DNA of 64,000 nucleotides, taken from positions 28,987-92,986 of the forward strand of contig NZ_PWAA01000005.1 in the NCBI RefSeq assembly GCF_003031585.1, in the 5' to 3' direction. This DNA is from Thalassobius sp. I31.1. Lineage in GTDB: Bacteria; Pseudomonadota; Alphaproteobacteria; Rhodobacterales; Rhodobacteraceae. Positions 1 through 7,519 of the stretch are shown here, piece by piece. The position numbers were made by a program, and so were the translations under genes. How positions within the stretch are numbered: the first letter of the stretch is position 1; each line of letters starts with the position of its first letter. Below the pieces are notes generated by a model, which did not search any database, was not told the origin of the DNA, and worked only from the letters and a program-made list of their open reading frames with translations.

Positions 1-835
1 CATCGCGAATGAAGGCGTGTCTGCCTTCCCACAGGCTGTGACGCAACAGATGGTCCTGAACTTTCTGAACAATGGCGCGGCGGCAAATGTGTTTGCCAAC
101 CGTCTGGATGTGCCGGTGACTGTGGTGGATGCGGGCGTTGCCGGTGACCCGATTGAGGCACCGGGACTTGTGTCAAAACGTATGGGCGCAGGCACTGACA
201 GCTATCTGTCAGGCTCGGCGATGTCGGCTGAAACATTGGCGACGACGCTTGCGACCGGGGCAGAGATTGCGGCCGCTTCTGACGCTGACGCCATGAGCTT
301 TGGTGAAATGGGTATTGGCAACACCGCCACCGCAACCATGCTGATCCACAAGCTGACCGGCGTTGATCTGGCGACCCTGACGGGGCGTGGCACCGGGCTT
401 GATGATGATGGTGTTGCGCGCAAACTGGCGATCCTTGAAAAGGCCGCTGCGCGTACCTCTGATCTGTCTGTCGATGAAATCCTTGCCGAATACGGTGGGT
501 TCGAAATTCTGATGATGGCGGGCGCGATGATCAAAGCCGCAGAAATGCGTAAGGTGGTTCTGGTGGATGGGTTCATCGCAACCTCTGCCGCGTTGGTCGC
601 TTTGACCAAAGCACCACATATCCGTCCGGCGATGATCTTTGCGCATCTTTCTGAAGAAGCGGGCCATATCGCCGTGCTGAACCATCTGGATGCCAAACCT
701 GTGCTGAACCTTGGCCTGCGCCTGGGCGAGGGCACCGGGGCGCTTCTGGTCTGGCCTCTGGTACGTGCAGCTGCGGATATGCTGAACAATATGGCGACCT
801 TTGCGGATGCCGGTATCAGCGGAAAAGACGACTGA
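1..835 (+). CDS. cobT: Nicotinate-nucleotide--dimethylbenzimidazole phosphoribosyltransferase, 5' partial
   Basis: CobT makes alpha-ribazole 5'-phosphate from nicotinate mononucleotide and dimethylbenzimidazole, for assembly of the lower loop of cobalamin. The frame is open to the window edge and already reads through a typical internal CobT stretch (IANEGVSAFPQAVT), so the true start lies upstream and the GTG at 17 is an internal valine. Near the C-terminus RLGEGTGALL carries the glutamate known as the catalytic base in this family. cobS begins one base after the stop, so the two are surely co-transcribed and sit in the same late step of cobalamin synthesis. Only the 5' end is missing. Confidence 0.95.
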   Translation, partial: IANEGVSAFPQAVTQQMVLNFLNNGAAANVFANRLDVPVTVVDAGVAGDPIEAPGLVSKRMGAGTDSYLSGSAMSAETLATTLATGAEIAAASDADAMSFGEMGIGNTATATMLIHKLTGVDLATLTGRGTGLDDDGVARKLAILEKAAARTSDLSVDEILAEYGGFEILMMAGAMIKAAEMRKVVLVDGFIATSAALVALTKAPHIRPAMIFAHLSEEAGHIAVLNHLDAKPVLNLGLRLGEGTGALLVWPLVRAAADMLNNMATFADAGISGKDD

Positions 836-836
836 T

Positions 837-1595
837 ATGACCCTGCGGGAAGAGATCGAAACCCTGCGCCTTGCGGTGCAGTTCATGACGCGTCTGCCTG
901 TGCCAGAAGGTGCGCTCTATGATCCTTCCCGCATGGCCCGTTCCATTCGCTACTATCCTCTGACCGGCCTGCTGGTTGGCGGCGCGGCGGCGCTGGTTCT
1001 TCTGATAGCATCCTGTCTGTGGTCTATGCCGGTTGCTATTGTGCTGGCGATGCTGACCGCGACCCTGATGACCGGTGCGCTGCATGAAGACGGGTTTGCC
1101 GATATGGTGGATGGGTTCTGGGGTGGCCACACGGTGGAACGCCGCCTTGGAATCATGCGCGACAGCCGCCTTGGCAGTTATGGGGCGTTGGGGCTGATTT
1201 TTCTGGTGCTGTTGAACCTCGCTGCATTGATGTCTTTCACACCTGGTCAGGCAGCCGTCGCTTTGCTGACGGCACATATGCTGTCGCGTCTGTCTGTGGT
1301 TGTGGTGATGGATCGTGGCAATTACGTGCGTCGTACAGGGGCGGGACAGGATGTTCAGAAAGGCCCGGGCCGTGAAGGCTGGCTGGTGATTGCCTGGACG
1401 CTTGTTCCTGGCCTGATCGCATCATTTATGTGTTTTGGTCTTCTGCTGACGGTCCTGTCGATGGCCCTTGCCGTTGTGGCCAGCATTGCCTTTCTGAAGT
1501 TCTCAGAACGCAAGATCGGCGGCTACACCGGCGATGTATTGGGGGCAGTACAGCAACTGACCTGCCTGATTGTGATCCTGACACTGGCCCTGTAA
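837..1595 (+). CDS. cobS: Adenosylcobinamide-GDP ribazoletransferase (cobalamin synthase)
   Basis: Integral membrane enzyme that joins adenosylcobinamide-GDP to alpha-ribazole (phosphate) in the last step of cobalamin assembly. The 252-residue product has the family size, several hydrophobic helices, and the acidic signature HEDGFADMVDGFWGG followed by RRLGIMRDSRLGSYG. The ATG at 837 is chosen because MTLREEIETLRLAVQFMTRL matches the usual N-terminus and because it follows the cobT stop by one base; the longer in-frame start at 801 lies inside cobT. Probably translationally coupled to cobT. Confidence 0.95.
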   Translation: MTLREEIETLRLAVQFMTRLPVPEGALYDPSRMARSIRYYPLTGLLVGGAAALVLLIASCLWSMPVAIVLAMLTATLMTGALHEDGFADMVDGFWGGHTVERRLGIMRDSRLGSYGALGLIFLVLLNLAALMSFTPGQAAVALLTAHMLSRLSVVVVMDRGNYVRRTGAGQDVQKGPGREGWLVIAWTLVPGLIASFMCFGLLLTVLSMALAVVASIAFLKFSERKIGGYTGDVLGAVQQLTCLIVILTLAL

Positions 1596-1675
1596 CGCAT
1601 CTGTCAGCCCACAGCACTTGCATTGCGTGGGACAGGGCTTAGAACTGGGGGCCAGACATCATTCAGGGACCTGCC

Positions 1676-2443
1676 ATGCTCGCCGTTCTTTCCCCCGCCA
1701 AAAGCCTTGATTTCAATCCCGCGCCCGAAGGCACCGCCTACAGCATGCCTGACTTTCAGGCAGACGCAAACCGCCTTGTGCAGATCGCAAAGAAGCTGAC
1801 AGTAGAGGATTTGCGTAAGCTGATGAAGATCAGCGAAGATCTGGCACAGCTGAATGTGAACCGCTTCAAAACCTTCGCGAAAGCTTCCACGGAAGAGAAC
1901 GCCAAACAGGCAGCTCTGGCTTTTACGGGCGATACATATCAAGGCTTTCAGGCCTGGGATCTGGATGCGGATCAACTGGCCTATGCCCAGGACCATGTGC
2001 GCATTATGTCTGGCCTGTATGGCGTGTTGCGCCCGCTGGATCTGATGCAGCCTTACCGCCTTGAGATGGGCAGCCGGCTTGAAAACAAAGAAGGCAAAAA
2101 TCTTTACGCCTATTGGGGCACCCGCCTTGGTAAGGCCTTGGATCAGGCGTCTGGCGGGGATGCGGTGATCAACCTGGCGTCCAATGAATATTTCAAAGCC
2201 GCCAGCGCCAAAACCATGAAGTCCCGTGTTATCACGCCGGAATTTAAAGAAGAAAAAGGCAATGAGCTGAAAATGGTCGGCTTCTACGCCAAACGCGCCC
2301 GCGGGGCGATGGCGCGTTACATGGTCGAAAACCGGGTGGACCAGGAAGAAGGCCTGAAGGATTTCAACACCGATGGGTATGGCTTCCGGGCGGATCTGTC
2401 TTCAGATGACAAATGGGTCTTTTCCCGCAAGCAGGCGGCCTGA
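1676..2443 (+). CDS. yaaA: YaaA/DUF328 peroxide stress protein
   Basis: 255-residue member of the YaaA family, which in E. coli lowers free iron and limits oxidative DNA damage during peroxide stress. The N-terminal MLAVLSPAKSLDF, the central SGLYGVLRPLDLMQPYRLEMG, INLASNEYFKA and the C-terminal FYAKRARGAMARYMV are family landmarks, and the length is normal. The gene stands 80 bases after cobS on the same strand, without an obvious functional link, and ends at a strong hairpin shared with the convergent gene. Biochemical role is inferred from the family. Confidence 0.93.
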   Translation: MLAVLSPAKSLDFNPAPEGTAYSMPDFQADANRLVQIAKKLTVEDLRKLMKISEDLAQLNVNRFKTFAKASTEENAKQAALAFTGDTYQGFQAWDLDADQLAYAQDHVRIMSGLYGVLRPLDLMQPYRLEMGSRLENKEGKNLYAYWGTRLGKALDQASGGDAVINLASNEYFKAASAKTMKSRVITPEFKEEKGNELKMVGFYAKRARGAMARYMVENRVDQEEGLKDFNTDGYGFRADLSSDDKWVFSRKQAA

Positions 2444-2448
2444 TCGGA

Positions 2449-2476
2449 AAGGGCCGGAGAATTCCCCGGCCCTTTT
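2449..2476. terminator. Bidirectional intrinsic terminator between yaaA and the TerB-like gene
   Basis: A perfect 9-bp stem (AAGGGCCGG with CCGGCCCTT) with an 8-base loop is flanked by A and T runs. It lies between two convergent stop codons (2443 and 2480), so it can end transcription from both sides. Confidence 0.85.
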
Positions 2477-2479
2477 GCT

Positions 2480-3343
2480 TTATACCGCTTCTTCTGTGTC
2501 GGGCGTGTCGCCATTCGCTTCTGAAATGATATCGTCCAACGTCTCCGGGCTCAGGCCCAGATCGTTCATCAGAAGCCCGATGAATTTCTGCTCATCCGCG
2601 CCGAATTCACCGGCAGACATTGCGACGAGATAAACCGCTTTCAGAACCACCCGGCGCTGATCTGTGGACAGACCAGCCCCAAAGCGCACGAAATTGCCAT
2701 CCGCCAGATTTGGTTCCGCCAGATCGACAATTTTTCTGACCAGGCTGTCGTCAAGATCATCCCCGGTCAGATCCCGTGCAATTTCAGCAATGGTCGTGAC
2801 TTCGCTATCATCCACCTGACCATCCGCGCGCGCCATATGGGCCATGGCGTCGATCACCATTTTGGTTGCGTGTGGAATATCGCCCATGGCTTCCATCCGG
2901 GCTTTCTGACGGCGGGAGGTCATGACGCCACCATAGATCGCAAAGAGGATGATAATCCCGATGACGATGCTGCCTGCAAAACCTGTCAGGATTTCTGTAA
3001 AGCTGAGTTTTGGCTGCACAGGCAGATCTGCACTGATCTGACCATCGTTCTGCGCCTGGATGAATTCGCCGGAACTGATGCCGTAGTAATAGTCACCGTT
3101 GCAGCCCTGATCAGACAGCGCATATTCGTTCACATGGCGAAAGAAACCGGTCCAGAACAGATGATATTTTGTTGAATACCGGCAAAGTGCCATAGTGCTG
3201 CCATTGCCGGAAGGGATACGGGTTTGTTCAACAAAATGCAGTTTGTCCTGGCTGCCATAAAGGATCAGGCCACGGGCTTCTGCGTTGGTTGTGGGGAAAA
3301 ACTGCAGCAATGCAGCAAGGGGAATTGCGAGAATAAGACGCAT
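2480..3343 (-). CDS. Exported membrane protein with a TerB-like domain
   Basis: 287 residues: a signal peptide (MRLILAIPLAALLQFFPTT...AEA), an extracytoplasmic part of about 100 residues with several Cys and aromatic residues, one transmembrane segment near 135-160 (FAGSIVIGIIILFAIYGGV), and a cytoplasmic C-terminal half resembling TerB/DjlA-like helical domains (AMAHMARADGQVDDSEVTTIAEIA; a second helix pair MSAGEFGADEQKFIGLLM). TerB domains bind metals and occur in membrane stress complexes; no substrate can be given here. It is a single gene, divergent from nothing and convergent with yaaA. A perfect palindrome lies about 30 bases upstream. Confidence 0.8.
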   Translation of the reverse strand: MRLILAIPLAALLQFFPTTNAEARGLILYGSQDKLHFVEQTRIPSGNGSTMALCRYSTKYHLFWTGFFRHVNEYALSDQGCNGDYYYGISSGEFIQAQNDGQISADLPVQPKLSFTEILTGFAGSIVIGIIILFAIYGGVMTSRRQKARMEAMGDIPHATKMVIDAMAHMARADGQVDDSEVTTIAEIARDLTGDDLDDSLVRKIVDLAEPNLADGNFVRFGAGLSTDQRRVVLKAVYLVAMSAGEFGADEQKFIGLLMNDLGLSPETLDDIISEANGDTPDTEEAV

Positions 3344-3371
3344 ATCGATAACCTGTAACTGTGTAACAAAA

Positions 3372-3385
3372 CCGGGGTACCCCGG
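3372..3385. promoter_or_regulatory. 14-bp perfect palindrome upstream of the TerB-like gene
   Basis: CCGGGGTACCCCGG reads the same on both strands and ends 29 bases before the start codon of the minus-strand TerB-like gene. It could be an operator or a small hairpin in the leader. No family of regulator can be named. Confidence 0.35.
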
Positions 3386-3413
3386 ACAGGTCTTCGTTAG
3401 TGTAGAAATGAAA

Positions 3414-3444
3414 TCGGGGGAAGGTCAGGAAGTCCTTCCCCCGA
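3414..3444 (-). terminator. Terminator of the odh-lpd transcription unit
   Basis: A perfect 11-bp GC-rich stem (positions 3414-3424 with 3434-3444) with a 9-base loop starts seven bases after the lpdA stop codon. On the minus strand it is followed by GATTTCATTT, a weak U tract. It closes the long minus-strand series that begins at sucC. Confidence 0.75.
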
Positions 3445-3450
3445 AGTGTT

Positions 3451-4839
3451 TTATGCGTGGATTGCACCATCGCCACAGGCCAGGGCCGCTTCGCGTACAG
3501 CTTCTGAACAGGTTGGATGCGCGTGGCAGGTCAGGGCGATGTCTTCGGCAGATGCACCGAATTCCATCGCAACGCAGATCTCGTGGATCATCTCGCCAGC
3601 TTGTGGACCAAGGATATGACCGCCAAGGATGCGGTCTGTTTCCGCGTCGACCAGCAGTTTCACGAAACCGTCGCCTGCGAACATGGCTTTCGCACGACCG
3701 TTGCCCATGAAGGAAAACTTGCCAACCTTATAGGCGCGGCCTTCTTCTTTCAGCTGCTCTTCGGTCTTACCAACGGTTGCAACCTCAGGTGCTGTGTAAA
3801 CCACGCCTGGGATAACCCCATAATTTACGTGGCCTTTTTTGCCTGCGATGACTTCGGCGACTGCCATGCCTTCGTCTTCAGCTTTGTGGGCCAGCATCGG
3901 ACCCTCAATCGCGTCACCAATGGCGTAGACGCCCGGAACATTGGTCGCCCAGTGATCGTTTGTGGCAACCTGACCGCGTGGGGTCAGAGCAACCCCAAGC
4001 GCATCCAGGCCAAGGCCATCAGTGAAAGGTTTGCGGCCGGTTGCGACCAAAACGACGTCGGCTTCGACCATGTCTTCCTTGTCATTTTTCTTCAGTTTGT
4101 AATGGACTTTTGCTTTGGTTTTGTTGGTCTCAACGGATTGAACCGCAGCGCCCATTACGAACTTAAGCCCTTGTTTTTTCAGGGTGCGTGCGAAGGTTTT
4201 GGAGACATCCAGATCCATGCCAGGGCAGACGTTATCCATGAATTCCACAACGGTCACTTCAGTGCCGAGACGGGCGTAAACAGAGCCCATTTCAAGGCCG
4301 ATGACACCAGCGCCGATGACAACCATTTTCTTTGGGATCTTGCCAAGTTCCAGCGCGCCGGTGGAGGTCACGACGATCTTTTCGTCGATCTCGATACCGG
4401 GCAGAGAGGCAGCCTCAGAACCCGTTGCGATGACGATATTCTTCGCCTCATGCACTTCATCGCCGACTTTGACTTTGCCGGCCTCAGGGATAGAACCCCA
4501 GCCTTGCAGCCAGTCTACCTTGTTCTTTTTGAACAGGAATTCGATGCCTTTGGTATTCTGGCCGATGACGTCATCTTTGTAAGACAGCATCTGTTTCCAG
4601 TCGATGGATGGGGATTTGCCCATCAGGCCCATCTTGGTGAAGTTATGGGTGGCTTCGTGGTAAGAATGGGAGGCATGCAGCAGCGCCTTGGACGGGATAC
4701 AACCCACGTTCAGACAGGTGCCGCCAAGGGTTTCGCGGCCTTCCACACAAGCGGTCTTCAGACCCAGTTGGGCGCAGCGGATTGCGGAAACATAGCCGCC
4801 AGGGCCGCCGCCGATAATGATTACGTCATATGATGCCAT
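3451..4839 (-). CDS. lpdA: Dihydrolipoamide dehydrogenase (E3)
   Basis: FAD flavoprotein that reoxidises dihydrolipoamide of the 2-oxoacid dehydrogenase complexes with NAD+. The 462-residue product shows the FAD-binding GGGPGGY at 10-16, the redox-active disulfide GGTCLNVGC (Cys42/Cys47), a second Rossmann fold ([13 protein letters not shown]) and the C-terminal His-Glu pair in HAHPTCSEA. The start is placed at MASYDV because an AGGAG lies just upstream; a longer in-frame start has no such signal. It is the distal gene of the odhA-odhB series, so it probably serves OdhAB. An 11-bp-period TGCA array lies 30-66 bases upstream of the start. Confidence 0.96.
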   Translation of the reverse strand: MASYDVIIIGGGPGGYVSAIRCAQLGLKTACVEGRETLGGTCLNVGCIPSKALLHASHSYHEATHNFTKMGLMGKSPSIDWKQMLSYKDDVIGQNTKGIEFLFKKNKVDWLQGWGSIPEAGKVKVGDEVHEAKNIVIATGSEAASLPGIEIDEKIVVTSTGALELGKIPKKMVVIGAGVIGLEMGSVYARLGTEVTVVEFMDNVCPGMDLDVSKTFARTLKKQGLKFVMGAAVQSVETNKTKAKVHYKLKKNDKEDMVEADVVLVATGRKPFTDGLGLDALGVALTPRGQVATNDHWATNVPGVYAIGDAIEGPMLAHKAEDEGMAVAEVIAGKKGHVNYGVIPGVVYTAPEVATVGKTEEQLKEEGRAYKVGKFSFMGNGRAKAMFAGDGFVKLLVDAETDRILGGHILGPQAGEMIHEICVAMEFGASAEDIALTCHAHPTCSEAVREAALACGDGAIHA

Positions 4840-4868
4840 TGGTACTCTCCTGAGGGCGGAAATGGGGA

Positions 4869-4905
4869 TGCACAAAGTATGCACAAGTTATGCATATACT
4901 ATGCA
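4869..4905. promoter_or_regulatory. Array of four TGCA half-sites with exact 11-bp period, upstream of lpdA
   Basis: TGCA begins at 4869, 4880, 4891 and 4902, each inside an ATGCA(C/T)A core. The constant 11-bp step puts all four on one face of the helix. A second array of the same design lies at 36804-36840, upstream of ymdB. The placement just upstream of the lpdA start suggests a multi-site operator. The binding protein is unknown. Confidence 0.55.
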
Positions 4906-4918
4906 TATGGTGGGTGTA

Positions 4919-4986
4919 TGGGGGGAAGGGGGCGCTGCCCCCGTCGCCTGCGGCGACTCCCCCAGGATATTTATGCTGAAAAGAAA
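4919..4986 (-). repeat. Rhodobacterales-type 3' intergenic element
   Basis: Read on the minus strand directly after the MAPEG stop codon, an AT-rich segment (TTTCTTTTCAGCATAAATA) leads into TCCTGGGGG, then two nested inverted repeats (GTCGCC/GGCGAC and GGGGGC/GCCCCC). The same order, TTC-TCTTT-AAATA-TCC-GGGGG followed by a G/C hairpin, recurs after the lipoprotein gene at 43160-43205. I recognise the pattern as common behind genes in this order, but copy number could not be checked. Confidence 0.5.
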
Positions 4987-5376
4987 TCATAAGAGAGCTG
5001 TAATCAGCATGATGAGGGTTGCGAGGAAGCCAACGCCCCAGATGATGGAGCGGGCGGGTGTCAGGCCCAGGACATAGGCGGGCACATAGAGGATGCGCGC
5101 GCCCAGATAGATCCCGGCGCAGGTCTGGGTGACGGCGTTTGAAGCATAGCCGAGGTGCACCACCAGGGCTGCGATGGTGAAGAGGATCAGCCCTTCAAAG
5201 TGGTTGTTGAGCGCGCGTTTGTGACGGCCCAGAAGCTGACTTTGTTTGGCTTCCTCGTCGCGGTTGCCCAGGGTGTAGGATTTGCCAAGTTCTTTGTTGG
5301 CGGTCCAAGCGTAAGCGCCGAACTGGCACATTTGCAAGATGGCGGCGAGGGTGAGGGCGGTGAGTTCAGTGGTCAT
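4987..5376 (-). CDS. MAPEG-family membrane protein
   Basis: 129-residue four-helix membrane protein of the MAPEG superfamily (eicosanoid and glutathione metabolism in eukaryotes, mostly uncharacterised in bacteria). The family motif NNHFEGLILF lies in the middle, followed by YLGARILYVPAYVLG. It overlaps the preceding zinc-ribbon gene by 11 bases, so it belongs to the same translational chain that starts at odhB. No enzymatic role can be assigned from sequence. Confidence 0.88.
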   Translation of the reverse strand: MTTELTALTLAAILQMCQFGAYAWTANKELGKSYTLGNRDEEAKQSQLLGRHKRALNNHFEGLILFTIAALVVHLGYASNAVTQTCAGIYLGARILYVPAYVLGLTPARSIIWGVGFLATLIMLITALL

Positions 5377-5818
5377 TCGGGATATCCAGAACTTTAATTT
5401 CCTCGAAACGCCCTAGGGCCAGGACTGGGAGGAAAATAAAAAAGAAGCATATGATCAGGAAACCCAGAAAATTGGGCTTGCTATGAGTGCGTTCTGCAAT
5501 CGTGTGACTTAATCCCTTCACATTCGAGAGCAAGGTAATGCCGAAAAAGGACCCTGCAAAAAACACCGGTACAGTTCTGGTGAAGAAGCGTCGATTTCGA
5601 CCTTTGCCTGTCAGATAGATCATGCTGCTGCACCCATTACATTGGTGAGCGTCAAATTTATTCCAACCTTTGTGCGGATTGGTTTTTCCCATTCGACTAA
5701 TGGGTTGAAGCATGTTGCACTCAGGGCAGCGCATATTTGCGATCTTTGAGAAGAACGTCAGAGAAGTATCTTTTCTCAGGCGGCTGATGAGGGGCGGATC
5801 CTGAAGTCTGGTCCTCAT
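5366..5818 (-). CDS. Zinc-ribbon membrane protein of unknown function
   Basis: 150 residues with two CxxC knuckles near the N-terminus (MRCPECN at about 29-35 and CNGCSS at about 61-66), then two strongly hydrophobic segments near 82-100 and 118-138. The architecture is a zinc ribbon anchored in the membrane. The ATG at 5818 overlaps the upstream stop as ATGA, which supports that start; an internal start at residue 29, right at the first CxxC, is the alternative. It overlaps the MAPEG gene by 11 bases. Function unknown. Confidence 0.75.
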   Translation of the reverse strand: MRTRLQDPPLISRLRKDTSLTFFSKIANMRCPECNMLQPISRMGKTNPHKGWNKFDAHQCNGCSSMIYLTGKGRNRRFFTRTVPVFFAGSFFGITLLSNVKGLSHTIAERTHSKPNFLGFLIICFFFIFLPVLALGRFEEIKVLDIPNDH

Positions 5819-6039
5819 GTTTGAATACCGTTTTGATCTTCGGAACCAGCCTGACCAAAATCGTTTTCGATCAGGGATGCATCCAGAGTTCCATCCGCAA
5901 GCGGTAAGGCTGTCAGAAACAATACATCGCCCCCGACGAACTCTATTCGGAGGTCGCCGGGTGGTGTTTGCGAAACGCTTTCTATGGTTTTCCCGACCAG
6001 GCTTTTGATGGCCCAGTCAGGTAAAACGGCCTGTGTCAT
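5815..6039 (-). CDS. Small protein of unknown function coupled to odhB
   Basis: 74 residues, soluble and acidic, without a recognised motif. Its ATG overlaps the odhB stop (TAATG) and its own stop overlaps the next start (ATGA), so it is translated from the odhB message. The tight coupling on both sides argues that it is a real gene. The predicted strand pattern (GDLRIEFVGGDVLFLTAL) hints at a small beta fold, nothing more. Confidence 0.7.
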   Translation of the reverse strand: MTQAVLPDWAIKSLVGKTIESVSQTPPGDLRIEFVGGDVLFLTALPLADGTLDASLIENDFGQAGSEDQNGIQT

Positions 6040-7514
6040 TACAGATCCATCAGCAGGCGGCGTGGGTCTTCGAGTGCTTCTTTGACGCTCACGAGGAAGG
6101 TCACAGCGCCTTTGCCGTCAACGATGCGGTGGTCGTAAGACAGGGCCAGATACATCATTGGACGGATCACAACCTGACCGTTGATCGCCATCGGGCGGTC
6201 CTGGATTTTATGCATGCCCAGGATGCCGGATTGTGGCGGGTTCAGGATCGGGGATGACATCAGGGACCCATACACACCGCCGTTTGAGATGGTGAAGCTG
6301 CCGCCCTGCATTTCGTCCATGGACAGTTTGCCGTCGCGCGCGCGTGCACCTTTTTCAGCGATCGCTTTTTCGATGCCTGCGAAAGACATGGCGTCGGCGT
6401 CGCGGATCACAGGCACAACAAGGCCGGTTGGCGTGCCGGCGGCGATGCCCATGTGGACGTAGTTTTTGTAAACCACATCGGTGCCGTCGATTTCGGCGTT
6501 GACTTCGGGCACTTCTTTCAGCGCATGCACACAGGCTTTGGTGAAGAAGGACATAAAGCCCAGCTTCACGCCGTGTTTCTTCAGGAACAGATCTTTGTAT
6601 TCGTTGCGCAGGGCCATCACCTCGGTCATGTCGACCTCGTTATAGGTGGTGAGCATGGCAGCGGTGTTCTGGCTGTCCTTCAGGCGGCGCGCGATGGTCT
6701 GGCGCAGACGGGTCATTTTTACGCGTTCTTCGCGTGGGGCGTCATCTGCGGCGGATGCCGGGCGGGCTGCGGCGACTGGGGCGGGGGCGGCTGCCTTGAT
6801 CGCGTTTTGCACGTCGGATTTCATGACGCGGCCATCTTTGCCGGTGCCTGCAACGGAACCCGGGGCAAGGCCTGCTTCTGCCATGGCTTTGTTGGCGGAA
6901 GGCGCGTTTTCAACGTCTTTGCCTGTTGAGGCTGCGGGTGTTGCGGCGACTGGAGCTGCTGCCGGGGCTGCTGTTGCGCCTGCGCCGGAAGTCATGATCG
7001 CAAGCTTGCCGCCTGCTTCCACGGTTGCGCCTTCAGCTGCCAGGATTTCTGTGATCACGCCAGCAGCGGGGGCGGGCACTTCGACGGACACTTTGTCTGT
7101 TTCCAGCTCACACAGCATTTCGTCCTGTGCGACCGTGTCGCCGACAGCTTTGAACCAGCTGGCAACAGTTGCCTCAGACACGCTTTCGCCCAGGGTTGGG
7201 ACCATCACGTCAACGGAACCACCGGAAGCCGCCGGGGCCGCAGCGGGTGCGGCTGCCGGGGCAGGGGCTGCGCCTTCGCCAGCGGTGATGGTGGCAAGCA
7301 GGGCGTCAACGCCAACGGTGTCGCCTTCTTGCGCGATGATTTCACCCATCACGCCAGCGGCGGGGGCGGGCACTTCGACGGTGACTTTGTCTGTTTCCAG
7401 TTCACACAGCATTTCATCCTGTGCCACCGCGTCGCCTGGCTTTTTGAACCAGGTTGCGATGGTGGCTTCGGATACACTTTCGCCCAGGGTTGGGACACGT
7501 ACTTCGGTTGTCAT
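6039..7514 (-). CDS. odhB: 2-oxoglutarate dehydrogenase E2 (dihydrolipoyl succinyltransferase), two lipoyl domains
   Basis: Core acyltransferase of the 2-oxoglutarate dehydrogenase complex, moving succinyl from lipoamide to CoA. The 491-residue chain carries two consecutive lipoyl domains (each with [12 protein letters not shown] and the lipoylated lysine in ELETDKV), separated by Ala/Pro linkers, then an E1/E3-binding domain (around 205-240) and the catalytic domain with the active-site His462 in YDHRIVDG. Many E2o proteins have a single lipoyl domain, so the doubled domain is notable. It starts five bases after odhA; its stop overlaps the next small gene. Often named sucB. Confidence 0.97.
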   Translation of the reverse strand: MTTEVRVPTLGESVSEATIATWFKKPGDAVAQDEMLCELETDKVTVEVPAPAAGVMGEIIAQEGDTVGVDALLATITAGEGAAPAPAAAPAAAPAASGGSVDVMVPTLGESVSEATVASWFKAVGDTVAQDEMLCELETDKVSVEVPAPAAGVITEILAAEGATVEAGGKLAIMTSGAGATAAPAAAPVAATPAASTGKDVENAPSANKAMAEAGLAPGSVAGTGKDGRVMKSDVQNAIKAAAPAPVAAARPASAADDAPREERVKMTRLRQTIARRLKDSQNTAAMLTTYNEVDMTEVMALRNEYKDLFLKKHGVKLGFMSFFTKACVHALKEVPEVNAEIDGTDVVYKNYVHMGIAAGTPTGLVVPVIRDADAMSFAGIEKAIAEKGARARDGKLSMDEMQGGSFTISNGGVYGSLMSSPILNPPQSGILGMHKIQDRPMAINGQVVIRPMMYLALSYDHRIVDGKGAVTFLVSVKEALEDPRRLLMDL

Positions 7515-7519
7515 AATGA

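Noticed and set aside
3517..4833. 438-codon open frame opposite lpdA
   Set aside because: Composition is His/Phe/Cys-rich with no domain, and it lies entirely antisense to a well-supported gene; long antisense frames are expected from codon bias at this GC content.
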